Source: Isoetes taiwanensis (taxonomy: Eukaryota > Streptophyta > Lycopodiopsida > Isoetales > Isoetaceae). Taken from it: a stretch of 64,000 bases of DNA. Location: contig JAJEKV010000033.1 of assembly GCA_021234155.1 (NCBI GenBank), positions 15,629,422 through 15,693,421 on the forward strand. Direction: 5' to 3'. Of this stretch, positions 20,073-32,100 are shown one piece after another. A program made the translations under genes and the position numbers. Position 1 is the first letter of the stretch. Every line of letters starts with the position of its first letter. The notes beneath the pieces were generated by a model, which did no database searches, was not told the origin of the DNA, and was given only the letters and a program-made list of their open reading frames with translations.

Positions 20073-21840
20073 AGCGAAACCAGAGGGTTTTCAAACTAAA
20101 AGGTCGCGAGCATTCACCATTTTTTCGAAGCCATAGTCCCTTTACAAGGTGCTGGTTGAAATTGCATCTCTGCCCAAAACTAAGTTGATATGAAGCAATT
20201 CAGAAGAAAAATAGTATTGATACAAGGTCTATAAGTTAGATATAGGCTAAATAACAAGCCATTGATCAGAAGCAATTTATTATTGATGTAGGGATATACC
20301 ATAGGTTATAGAAGAATTGCATGTCCATGCTATCATGTGGGCTATGTCACTGGAACGAGAAAAGCCTTTGTCCTTTTGCTTAAGAAGCTGGCATTTGGAA
20401 ACCGGCCAACTCTTTTGCTCTTTTGTCCGGGTAGGACTAGAAATTCCTCCTCGAAGGAACATGGCCAGCTTGCCATTAAATCTTTTTTTCGATGTCCGTG
20501 AAAAGTCACATCGGTATCAAAAAATATGACAGCTATGGTTAGGCTATGGTTATCTGCATGGTGATAGTGTGTGATGAGATCGTCCATTTCGGAAGTAACA
20601 CCATTTATCTTTCCAAGAATATCCGGATGTGCTTCTTAGATAATAAACAAATGAAATAATCCCGGGAAGAGGTTGCGATTAATGCGTATCTATAATATAA
20701 GAAAGCTTACCTTGGACCAAAGTAGTTCTGGAGCAATGGAAATTTTAGTACTTAGAGAGTGTGCATTGGAGAAGGAAACTCAAACTTCAATCCATTTCCC
20801 AAGATATTTTTGGAAAGTTTATATGAATTCTATACACAAGTGCATGAACGTCTTAAATATTGACCAAGTGCACGAAATATTGGCCATTGTCTTGTTAGAA
20901 CTATGTATTAGAACCATGGGTGAATTATGTAGTAGAACTATGAGTATATATTTATGCATATTTTGGCAGACGCCATTGACTTCTGGGTGTTCCGTGCAGA
21001 AACTTTCCCTCCAGTTTCAACTAGAAAATCACAAAGCAACAATGAGAAGCGAAAACTTGCCCTCCAGTTTCAACTAGAAAATCACAAAGCAACAATGAGA
21101 AAAGATGGCACGCACGCCAAACCTCCATAGATTTTAATATAATCCATTTTCTACATCGGCAAAGTTCCACTCCATTAGTTCATTTGAGTTATCAAGTAAA
21201 ATTTTAATTCAATAACTTACATGAAGTCCACTCTAGTGCTTCCAAACAATTATCATGAATCTACTATTCTTTGTATAAGTCAAAGCTTATATGCTTCCAG
21301 AGTACTACTCTATGCAAAACTGGTTAAAATGGCTAGTTAGGAAACTCTGCACTAGCTTGATGCATGAGCGGAGCTTCTGGCACTCTGGCATATGCCTGAA
21401 GGGAGCTAAACTGAGATTTGGAAATGGGTGTGAAAGTCTTATTTCCATTTTAAAAAAATTGGCAAATCTTGGTCTGCCTGTTACATACCTTGATTCTGCT
21501 CATTGATCACTCTGCTGCTCGGTTATCTTATGAGTACTATGATATTAGCTGCCCTGATGCTGAAAAAATAGCCAAATCAGTCCTAGAGCACCATATCATT
21601 TCAGATCAACATGCCCTGCTGCCCTCCTACTTTTAATCTTTCATGACTGTCAAGTTGGGGTATATACCTTGCATCTCCAAATGTTTATTGTTGTTCCTTT
21701 ATAGAACAACTTGATAATGAAGCACTGCTCCATAGCCTGTGGCACTGCTCCATTCCAAAGATATAAAATCCCCTTTTGCATTCTAAGAATATCTTTCACA
21801 CCATTCCACAGATATACAAACCCCCCTTTGCAGGAGTTAG
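20073..21840. other. No recognised gene; 52-bp tandem duplication
   Basis: ccctccagtttcaactag and the following 24 bases occur at about 21,008-21,049 and again at 21,060-21,101. Otherwise AT-rich sequence with short ORFs. From about 20,380 the unit-1 and unit-3 copies start to differ again, chiefly at CAG/CTG triplets. Confidence 0.5.
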
Positions 21841-21858
21841 TCGGGGAAGAGAAATGTT

Positions 21859-21880
21859 CGCGGCGGCCTTGGCCGCCGCG
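21859..21880. repeat. GC hairpin with conserved flank
   Basis: cgcggcggcc, two T, ggccgccgcg: a 10-bp stem with a 2-base loop, preceded by aagagaaatgtt and followed by ataaatttcttgta. The same 45 or so bases occur at 44,419-44,464. Read from the other side, tacaagaaatttatcgcg resembles the cactacaaggg start of the CACTA element at 47,596. Confidence 0.7.
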
Positions 21881-22314
21881 ATAAATTTCTTGTATATATA
21901 ATATATATTGAATACTTTTTTGTTTGGATAATTAATTTTTTTTTTCTAGGTGGCCTATTGATTCCTATAACTTTTAGTTTCGGATAGTCTCATTTTTTTC
22001 GACATGTTTTTTTTGCATTGGACATGACACTAAAAGAGGGGCATTAATGTATGTTTTGTGGTGACTTGCTCTAGAATTGTGCATGTACGTAGAAATTTTG
22101 CCCTAAGCCTAGATAACATCCAATTATAAACATAGCGATCTAAAAAAATATTCTAATATGGACCTTAGTGGCAACCATAATAATATATAAATGTCAACAC
22201 ATTTGTGTTGAATTTGCTCTATTTTTTTCAGCAGACCAAACTTGGACAAAATTCCTTAAGAATGATTCCATTCTTTGAAAGAAGTTACAATGCCTGTGAT
22301 GAATTAAATTGCAC

Positions 22315-22348
<34 letters not shown>

Positions 22349-24765
22349 CATCAAATTACCTTGGAAGATACGAATCTGGATTGTTGAGACAACACGCAAT
22401 CCATCCATGGTATTATTCTTTCCTGAACTCCAAAGAACTAAAATGCCTTCTCTTTAGATAGATAAACTATATAATATCAATCAGTTGAAAAGCATGGAGA
22501 ACTGTTTAAAACAAAGCACACAATTCTAGGAATTGAAGTGAAGAGGTCAACAAAACAAAGTCCTTAGCGAGAGTATATTGTCTTGAAGGCGGCATTCTAG
22601 AAAGCCAAATGAACTTTTATTCTGTTCCTAGAAGCTTGATGTTTCCACCATTTGATATGGTACAAAGCTAAAAGAAGCATTAGTTGGAGAATTCCAGCAT
22701 TTCATGCATTACATGGCCTATGCATTACACGACTTCTAATGGAATATAATGGTAAAGGTAAGACTCATGGATGAGCCAGAAAAAAAAAAGATAAAGACGA
22801 AAATGAACCCCAAAGTTGAGGGCTCTGGAACGGATCTAATATGCCCACAATCTGTACAAAAGATTTGGTACGATGCATTTTTAAATGTGAAAACCTCTTA
22901 CACCAATCTCTATTAGATGCACCGAGATACATTTGAAAGCAAAACAACACGATTAATAAGAAAGATTCAAAAGTTTCATATTTTTACTTTTGGCAAGAAA
23001 ACAAATTATTAACGTGAATTAGAAAGAGTTCTAAAAAAAATATAAGTGTTGCTCTTCTATTCTATTCTATTCTATTCTATTCTTTTGATCAAACTGTCAT
23101 TAAGTAGCATTACAAACCTAGAGCGATAGACCTTAGTGGAGCATATATGACATTAAGAGTTGGTAGATACAACCATCTCAAAGTTCCAAACCATTACAAA
23201 TACGGGGGATCAAAAAATAAGTGAAAATATATCTGGTTCCTTGTGTGTCAATCCTCTTTCGCTACGTTAGATTTGTTGGATGCCATGTTTATTTTGCTTC
23301 ACACCTGCATGACATCTTCAACGCACACCCGGTATATATAAAACAAAATTTGCATGCTCCCAAATAAGAGGCCCGGTGCGGTTTAATTCCAGTCCCCAAA
23401 GAAGAATCGAACAATTTCCAAAGACTTCAGTGTCTTACATAAGGCCAATCATTTATTAATATACTCAGAAATAAAAAATGAGCTCAGTAAACCTCAGGCT
23501 CATTACTTGTCCCATTTGTCGAGAGCATGTTTGCGTATGCAAGCCTTTGCACACACACTTATAAGAAACAAAACACTAAAGTAGATCCTTTTTCAATGTA
23601 ACTGAAGCACATAACATAAATTGGTGGCAGCTTTTAGCTACCTTGTGGAACTTTAAATATGTGATTTTAAGAAATTGCATCAATGGCCACATTATTGTAG
23701 AAATAGAGTTAGTTGGATTTGTGATGACAAATATAGACATTCATCAGTGAGCATGAAAACATGTTTTAAGGCCATAAATATTTACATGTGGATGTTAAGC
23801 AATCTGTTTCCTAGCTATATCCTAGATATCTAGCTATATCCTTAAGAGGACAAACCCAAACAACTTCAGGAAACATTCATGTTGAGGAAGAAAATAACAT
23901 TGAGTAGAGTGAGTGGAGCCAGCCAACTTCAGGAAAAGCATTCATATTTGTCTGTCAGGATTCTGCACATGGCTTGCATGCTTTTTGTCTTTATTCAGAT
24001 CAGGTTTCTAAATCAGGTTTGATCTAAGACGTATGCTTATGATTCCATGGAAGTCGTAGATAGTATAAACCTTCTATTTGGTACACTCAAATTCTCAAAA
24101 TTAAGGAATGGAACAAAAGAAGTGTCTAAGATGCTTGTAAAAGTTCTGATATATATTGAAAATGGTTACATACAAATTTGGTTACATACAAATTTGTGAT
24201 TGTATTAGATACAAGTTCTACACTTTATATGGAGTAAGATCTATTAGAGAAAGTACGTATCATCTTTTTCTTATAATGTATTTTTTATTGTGTCATGTTT
24301 GTACACTTTCCATTCTTGCCCTAAGTATCGGCCGGACTAATTAGGTATAGACTTGTAATTACGTGTACAATGAAGCTTATCCAATTGGTAACAATTACAA
24401 TTTATTGTTTGCTCACATGTAGCAAGGTCATAAATTGCTATGCCGTGTCTATGAATTCTGGAGGCTAAGACCTACTTGTTCCTTATTCTTGATCTCACCA
24501 AGCAAACATGTTGTCTTTGACCATGTCCTTTTTTCAACTCCAGTAGTCTAAGATGTGGTGGGTGTCTTTGACATCACATCCGTTGGTCTTGTTCGGTTGA
24601 ATTATGCATCACAACCGGTAATTTGAATACGGTTAGCATGGCATCATAAATGATTTTAAATTCTCTTGCGATATTCTTTGAAGTGCGAGAATGTTTTATC
24701 TTCATATAATAAGCTACAAGAAAATGGCATGAAAGTTCCAATTTGGGTGGTTGCAAAAATTACCG
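21881..24765. repeat. Duplicated AT-rich block, copy 1
   Basis: Matches 44,788-47,592 in unit 2 from about 21,930 on. Contains a 31-base poly-A run (22,316-22,346; 17 bases in unit 2) and a ttcta pentanucleotide repeat (about 23,055-23,082; one repeat unit fewer in unit 2). No recognised gene. A minus-strand ORF at 24,656-24,883 (DDAVVKVEYKAYIKSVIFAT) is the place where the CACTA element entered the unit-2 copy. Confidence 0.7.
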
Positions 24766-26363
24766 ATTTTATGTATGCTTTGTACTCCACCTTAACAACG
24801 GCATCATCTTCGACTTTCACCATTCTAGGAATGTCCCTGTGGTGTTCCGGAGCGACTATTTGGGAGGAAGAAGAGATATGCACCGGCTAAAAACTTTCTA
24901 TAGTCCATAATCAAATAGCTTGTTCCTTTTTTTTTTCATAGATACATCAGGTAAGAAGCTATCCCCTGTAGCCAAGAAATGTTATTCGGTCTTGGTGGCT
25001 CGACCGCCTCCACAATCAATGCTTGTTACATCCGCAAGGAAAATCTTATCGGACTAAACACCGGTTAGGTTTGGTTTCCAAAGTGGTCGCCAAGCAACAA
25101 ACCACCCACATTTTTGTAAGCATTGGCATATTCCAGGCATATACTGGCATATACCTGGAATATGCCATAAACCCACATCCCTAGGGGCAACCCAAAAAGA
25201 AGAAGAGAAAATGCTCTTCATATCTTCAAAACCATGCTAAAATGCAAAAATGCAAACTAGGGACTTTTTTAGTATACAAAGAGATTGATATGATATGAAA
25301 TGCATTTTTTGGCTTCAAAATATCCCATCGTGGCAGCTTTTTAGCAAATATAGAAAATATGCATTTAGCTGCCTTTGCATACTATACAAGCCTTGGAAAA
25401 TACAATAGTTTTTTTGAATGGCTTATTGGTTGGAGTTTATAATTTTCTAAAGACCTATAATATTGGGTCGACTAAAATATTAGGGCTTTTCCAAAGAAAA
25501 CATGGTGGCGCCAAAACGGTCGCCCAAAAGGGCATAGCCAGATCGATGGGTTTTGCTTGAGATCGATGGTAAGAGAGATGATGATCTATTGCAGTCTAAG
25601 CTATGGCCTCTGAAGGTATGATCTTGCTTCAAGGCTTATGTTATGAAGCAGATCGGTTTGCAGTTTGATAGTAATGGTAGAGCATCAAGAAATATCGATG
25701 CTTATTGCTTGTTTTAGAGCCAACTTTGCTTGTGGCAGCTGAAAAATAGATATGCATATACAGGTTTACAAACTAGGTGCGGTCAAAATGCACAAACAAA
25801 CTTATGTTGGATGTTGTGAAGTAGCTCTGGCTTTAAACTATCATCAAATAATATATGGATGGCATACATACGTGGCTTTAATCTAAGCGACAGAGAATAT
25901 ATCGGCATCGTGAAGTACCGTGGCTTAAAAATGTCCAAGATAGGGTCGGTAATAGCGGTTATTTATAACCTGGATCCAAAGGCAAGGTAAAAGAGATGTT
26001 ATTTCTGCCATATGCTCGTGATTTTGACCTGCTTGAAATGGTTTCTTGCTCGTTTGGTTATTCTTTTTTATAATATGATGAGCTTCTACATTTTTAAGTT
26101 TTCAATAATTGTCATGGCTTTGCCAGGATACTTGCATGTGGCTGCTTATTGTTTATGCACGAGCTTGCTCTGGTAGGTATGTGTGGACTGCAGTGCCTGT
26201 GTGGTTGTTTCAAACTAGAAGAATGTCTAGATATAAGCAGAATAAGTGGAGCTTTCTAAATCAGGTCGTAGATAGTATAAACCTTCTATTTGGTACACTC
26301 AAATTCTCAAAGGAACAAAAGAAGTGTCTAAGATGCTTGTAAAAGTTCTGATATATAGCAATC
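24766..26363. other. Unit-1-specific stretch; no recognised gene
   Basis: No paralogue in the window except 26,265-26,356, which repeats 24,053-24,155 (about 95 bases starting gtcgtagatagtataaacc) with a small deletion. A hairpin lies at 25,125-25,166 (ggcatattccagg and its complement). Short ORFs only. Confidence 0.5.
25125..25166. repeat. Hairpin, 13-bp perfect arms
   Basis: ggcatattccagg (25,125-25,137) and cctggaatatgcc (25,154-25,166) with a 16-base loop containing another ggcatat. No terminator context; no T-run follows. Confidence 0.7.
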
Positions 26364-26800
26364 GACACATAACTATCATTAACATTAATTAATATAGACC
26401 ATTGCATCCAACACATTTAAATCAAAATCCCCCTGAAACCCCCTTTGGTTTGGGTGCATATTCACACGGGGGGTGACTCCGGGCAACGAGAGCTGTTGGA
26501 TAGGCATATTCACCCCTTATTCCTTAATCTACACCGTACGTAAAGTTCCTCGTTTGTGGGGTATTCAAGTACAAAATTTGCTATACTGTATAACAAGATT
26601 CGCAAAATACTATAAGATTTCAAGCGGAATACTATATGGTGTTGATTTCGTACGTGCAAAATACAATTATGAGGGCTCTTGCCCTCGCCACCCCCGTGAA
26701 TATGCACCCAAACCAAAGGGGGTTTAAGGGGGATTTTAATTTAAATGTGTTGGACCCAATGGTTGTGTTAATTAATGTCAATGGTAGTTATGTGTTGGTT
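26364..26800. mobile_element. Foldback element with long terminal inverted repeats
   Basis: The left arm (26,364-26,495) and right arm (26,671-26,800) are inverted copies of each other over about 130 bases. Shared segments include tttggtttgggtgcatattc on the left and its complement on the right, and ccaacacattt near the outer part. The inner 175 bases include ttgtggggtattcaagtac. Non-coding, so a MITE or foldback type. No clear target duplication. Unit 2 (42,278-42,560) keeps only the inner part and right arm. Confidence 0.7.
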
Positions 26801-28204
26801 GTTGATGTCAATGGTTGTTATGTGTTGGTCGTTATATGTTGGGGGATTTAATTTTTATATGTTGGATGTTAATGGTTTGTGTTGCAAGAAAATTTTTTTT
26901 GCCTTCTTCTAAACCTTAGGGACGCCACCCCCCTCCCGTGTGACAAAAATTTTAGAATTCAAACCCGAAAAAAAAACTAGAATTCATTTGAGGCTTTCAT
27001 CACATGACTTTGTAGCTTTTGAATTTCATCACAATAAAACAAATAGAACATAAGTAAAAGTTACCATAAAGATAGAGCAGATTGATCCCATTATTCTCGA
27101 AAGTCATAAAGTTTGCAACACCCATACACAAACATTTTTCAACCGAATTTAACAAATGCCAGCGTTTGGCCTCCATGGATTCTTGTGGTGAGAAACCAAA
27201 GTGGGGAACTTTTCTGCTTGTTAGCAAAAGGATCTAGAAGCCTTGGAATTTGCTTAATAACTGCCTCAAAATCTAAAAATGCATGGTAATTGTTTGCAAG
27301 CTTCATTCGGAATGAGCCATAAAACAATATCCAATAGCGCAATCCTGTATTAATCAGTTAGTAGGATGTGAAAACCTACCAAACCCGGCCGAAAAATTGC
27401 TGTTTTAGCATAGATAACTTTACCAAACATATCCATATCATACACTATCAAAAAGATCTCGGAGAGAGCTTTCCAACGCAATAAAAATCATCCAAAACGA
27501 GCTCGGATCAAAAGTTATGATAAGAAATGTGTTGCCGGCGGGGAAACTGCACTACATGCGCCCTTCAAGCCCTTCATGTGCCCATTATGCACCACACACA
27601 CAAAAAGAGGGCTTTTCTTGTGAGCCATTGGTTGTTGACCATTATGCACCACACGCACAAAAAAGGGACCTTTGTTGTCAGCCATTGGTTGTTGACCATT
27701 ATGCACCACACGCACAAAAAAAGGGCTTTTGTTGTGAGCCATTAGTTGTTGACCATTGAAAAAAAAAGGGCTAAAATCAATGGCTCGTAAATGGTGCACT
27801 CTAGATGTACGCATTAGTACATCCATTTGAATACATCACTAAATCATAGGAAAACCTTTAGTGAAAAGCGCATAAAAAACACAAAGAAAACCCCCCGCTA
27901 TTATGCTACATATTCACACGGAGGGTTACTCGGGGCAACGAGAGTCGCTTTGATGGGCATATTTGCCCTTTATTCCAAGATCCGACTGTACATAGCGATC
28001 CTCGCTTGTGGGGTATGCATATACAAGTTTTTGTATACTGTATATTAAGATTTGCAAAATACTGTAAGGTTTGAGATAATGTACTTGATGGTCGAGCAAA
28101 ATCAATCTGTCGAGCAAAATGTGTCTCTCTCGTCAAAATTTAAAAATGTATATATATAACTCCAAAGAAATCAAATGAATAAGCATTACAATTCACTAAC
28201 TTAC
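26801..28204. other. Repeat-rich stretch without recognised gene
   Basis: 27,380-27,530 contains gagagagctttccaacgc and similar phrases often seen in plant retrotransposon leaders, but no domain. 27,795-27,912 is a member of the dispersed repeat family that ends in a gctattatgctacat motif. 27,905-28,110 is a diverged relative of the inner part of the foldback element (ttcacacggagggttactc; gcttgtggggtatgcat). Unit 2 has the first two at 43,000-43,560. Confidence 0.5.
27570..27770. repeat. About 50-bp minisatellite, unit 1
   Basis: About four imperfect repeats of a unit reading accattatgcaccacac, then gcacaaaaaagggc, then gagccattggttgttg. A shorter array with the same unit is at 43,228-43,408. 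Confidence 0.8.
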
Positions 28205-28384
28205 CTGCACACCTAACAATAACCATGCACATAAGATGTGACTTCAATTCTAGAAACAACTCCACTTGTAATCGATATTGTGTCGCCACCAATTGGATAG
28301 CCAACTACAAAGAATAAAGATCCCATCAAACGTGGTAATACTCCAAACTCAACAGAACTCACCCACCATTCTGACATAAAGAAT
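28205..28384 (-). pseudogene. Do-like (DEG9-type) protease fragment fused to P0 remnant
   Basis: The minus-strand frame that contains the P0 DPSKF motif continues without a stop into [33 protein letters not shown] and TSYVHG, then a stop. The [11 protein letters not shown] and TSGVVSRIE blocks are hallmarks of plant DEG9/DEG10-type trypsin-fold serine proteases and lie just before the catalytic-serine region. Neither the catalytic serine motif nor the PDZ domains are present here, so this is a small fragment without activity. A GT-rich donor-like motif lies immediately after the stop. The joined frame P0-DEG looks like a chimera of two genes rather than a normal gene. Confidence 0.8.
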
Positions 28385-29160
28385 CGAGCTGTAGCAACAT
28401 CAAACTTGGAGGGATCCTTAAAAATTCTTTAACCTGATCTGCCTGTGGATATGAATATTCTCATTGCAAGGGCAAATCGAAAAGAACATTTTTATACCTA
28501 ATTGACGAAGAAATGAGCGATTCTGTGCCAAAGTAGGGTATCCCACGCCAATGACAATGCAACCACCATTGAAACACCGTAAGAGAACTTAGCCATCGAT
28601 CATCCTCACCAAGTCAAGGACCGCAGGATCAAAAACCCAACCATAAGAAAATGGACGAATGCCAAGCTTTGCAAGCAAAGTTGCCTCAGATGAACCAACT
28701 TTATCTCCTTTTTTAATCAGATCCACATTGGACACAATTTCCACAGTTCTCTTATTAATCTTTGTGGGAATGTTAAGAACATGGAAGAAGGACGCTTTGA
28801 GAAGGATCAAGCCCCGTGGTTTCCGTGGAGGTATGGTCACATCAATTGGGGCTACAAGCCCAACACGAAAGGTGTGCACCCACCTTGTACTTGGCAACTT
28901 CTTCTCGACTTCCTTTAGATCCCCTTTTGTAAAAATAAGTCCCACGCTGCCCAAGAGAAGAGATATCGATTCAAAACAGTACCAGATTTCCAGTTTTCTC
29001 TGCGAACTCGAATGGTTCTTTTCATCATGGTATTCTTCCCCATAAGTACGACATGATTCTCGGCCTTAAACCCTTCCCCGATTTGTCGCATTTGAGTAGA
29101 CCCAACATTATCCGCTACACGTATCAAAGCCTTGGAGTACTCCTCCAAAAGCTCACACAT
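28385..29160 (-). pseudogene. RPP0: 60S acidic ribosomal protein P0 fragment (unit 2)
   Basis: The order of motifs on the minus strand follows P0 from near its N terminus to near its C terminus: [12 protein letters not shown] and [11 protein letters not shown] (29,160-29,000), [67 protein letters not shown] and IRPFSYG (down to about 28,640), a GVSMVVALSLA segment near 28,560, and a KEFL...DPSKFDVA segment near 28,400-28,430. Several frame changes separate these blocks, the exon for the first residues is absent, and the acidic C-terminal tail shared by P-proteins is missing. Instead the open frame runs into Do-like protease sequence. No introns separate the later blocks, so it may be a partly processed copy or a captured fragment. 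Unlikely to yield functional P0. Confidence 0.85.
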
Positions 29161-32100
29161 CTTTTCTAAAGTATTATATGTACCTGGGTTATTAGTGATG
29201 GCAAATTAAAAAGAGGCCGGAGCACTGCAAAAAGAGAAAGGGAGGTGAATGCCTACCAGAACTAAGAACAGAATCGGATAGCTACAAAGACCGATTATTT
29301 GCGTAATACCAAAACAGCCGCCACGGATTTCCGACGATCATAGCTCGACACAAAAAGAAACACCCATTTCTGCAAGTTGAACATTCATTTCTTTTCGATG
29401 CTTGCTCCAGCCTTCTTGTTCTCGATGCTTGCTCTAGCCTCACCGAAACACCACCAGCATGTTGCTCCACCTCTGCCGCAGAATTTGTGCCTTCCGCTAG
29501 CAAACCCTATCTAGCAAACCCTATTTCTAAATGGCTCGAGGGTTGCATGTGAAGGAGTCTAATAAGCTAATTGAAAAAAAATACAACATGGCCCATGGGT
29601 CTAAACCATTGAACAAAAACACTAAAATTAATGTAGGCGATATGCACTCTAGATATACTAATTAGTAGTTCCCATGCAATACGTTTTTGAAATCATATGA
29701 AAACCATAGGAAAAATAGTACAAAAATACAAAACCAACCCCTCATTATGCCGGATATGCACCCACTAAAAAGAACAACTAGCGGCGATGCTTTCGTGAAT
29801 ATATGAAAACTTAGTTGTTTCTTTAGTTGTTTGTACACATATGCATCCACTAAAAGAACTAGCGGTGGCGATCGCCATGACAAAGTCTTGTAAGATTTAT
29901 GATACTTCACACAATTTATTGCATTTCAAAAATTTAACACAATCTCTCGAATGCCATAATTGTGTGAAATATCATAAAATCTTGTATCCGGAAAACAATG
30001 GTTCCGCAAGCGAGAAGAGAAAAGAATCTGCGGGGTCCATGATAACCTTTAGAACCGTGCTAGGTCAATGATATCTAGACATCCGTCGCTTTTTTTCCCT
30101 TTGAAATCTATGGTGGAACCATGGTACCCATTGCAAAGAAGGTCATGATGTCCGAGGGATGATGTCATTGAACTTGAATATGCATGCGGTTGGAAGCAAG
30201 AGTGGATCATGTATCTTGTGAACTCCGCTTCTCTTCCACGGGCTTTTGAATGGTCCGCCATGGTTTGGCCCCTTCGCCGCAAAGATCCCTTCACAAAGAA
30301 GATTCGCAACACGAGAAGAGACAAATAGTGTCGAGTTCGAAGCCCATGGAAGGCAAAGATGTTCTCGAGCTACTAAGGTCAACGATTTCTCCTGAATTCT
30401 AGGAACGAGCCATCGACAATCTTAAGTATCTCAAGTTGAAAGCAACTGGAATTCCCAATCTTTCTTTCTCTGCCTCTCTGGATCAATGTGGTGTAGTCAC
30501 TTTCTAGGCTCCATTATTTAGAGAGGCGTGGTTGCAAGACCATCGAAGTTCCCATATGCACTCTCCATGTTCAATGCTCCAGTGTAATATCTCAATGGCA
30601 TCAGGACTTACCTTGGGCACTATAGTTGGAATCATTGTTCTCACTACAAAGCACAATGGTCGAAACGAAATGGCTACATTTCAGCGTTACCTCCCTCTGG
30701 TCACAGCGAGGTTTCCACATGCCTCTTGCATTCGTCTCTTAGGATCAATACAACTTAGCTCCTTGCTAAGCTCTATTGCACAAAGAGATGAATGCACGGT
30801 GAATTCTTGGAAATCTTGTTGTAAGAGTGGATCATGTATCTTGTGAATCTGCTTCATTTTGATGGGCTCTTGAATAGTCTGCCGTCGTTTGACCCCTTCG
30901 CACGTAAAGGTCCCTTCAGAGCAAGATTTTGCAGCATGCGAAGAGACAAACGGCGTCAGAGTTTAATAAGCCCGTTGAAGGTTGCGTGCCTCGAGGGCAC
31001 TAAGGTCTGTGATTGCTTCTAAATTTAAGAAACTCTTGAACCTTAGATGGTTCTCAAATTATTATGTAATTTTTATGAAAGTGAAAATAACAAATGAAGA
31101 GAGATACAAATGAAATGACAAAATTTATTGTTTTATTCACAAGTTGTTTATTCTTCCACGTCTGTTAGATACTGCCATCGACACTGGAGAGTCAACTGGA
31201 TCAAGACATGTGATTAATTCCTCGACAAAACTTGTTGTATTGATGGGAGCAAGATCACCCACCCTCTCGTGGTCAAATTCTTCGCTTTTCTTGGCTACCG
31301 CTGGATTGATCCAAGAATATGTTTTCTAGGTCATCTTTGTCGCTGACTTAAATTGGTGCATTGAATGTCCGTACAAACGTGGATCCAAAGCAAGTACTAA
31401 CAAGGTTTGAGGTGTTGGCCTTCTCGCTGTTTCATCCGCTATTTCAATTGTCTTGGCCATTCCTTTCTCGCCCATGCTACACCTTTTGACCCTAGCCCAC
31501 CCTCTGATTGGTACGTTGGCGCAACAAGAGGGATGGTGTAGTTGATTTCTTCTGCTTCGTGCTCCCCTGGTTGTCCCTTGTCTTTTTTTGCTATTATTCT
31601 TCGTTTTGCGTATCACATCTAATCTTTGTTTTGGTGTGTTATGAGAGATCTTATTTTTTTGTGGTCAAAATAATAATTCAAAAAACATGAATGACATATG
31701 AACCATTAAGCATACAGCTCCCATAACACACCAAAACAAGGATTTCAAAATTTTGCTTTATTACTTTTTTGGAATCTTAGAAATTAGGTTTTTAGCACGC
31801 CAACCTAACCAAGCGTGCAACCCTCCTTGCAATTCTAGACTATCCACGTGTCACCTCCACATCATAAAAATCTGAGTTGGTATCATCTTCTACCGTTAGA
31901 TCTCTATTTTATGCATCCTACGGTCATGAAAATTAAAAATTGACTAAAAATGGACACGGAGATGTAAAAGGACGTTGAACTCGTCTGTATTTTTCTCTCT
32001 TTCCCAACTGTGCGTCCGGATTAGCCTTGCCGGATTATGTGGATTTACTCTGAGAAATTTGCTCGCCCCAATGGCGTATGGATCATTTAGCTTTGTTTAC

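Noticed and set aside
22316-22346. Poly-A run as a retroposon tail or polyadenylation mark
   Set aside because: It is a microsatellite present in both copies with different length, with no retroposed gene or target duplication next to it.
27380-27530. LTR of a Ty3/gypsy element, suggested by gagagagctttccaacgc
   Set aside because: No paired LTR, primer site or pol domain was found nearby.
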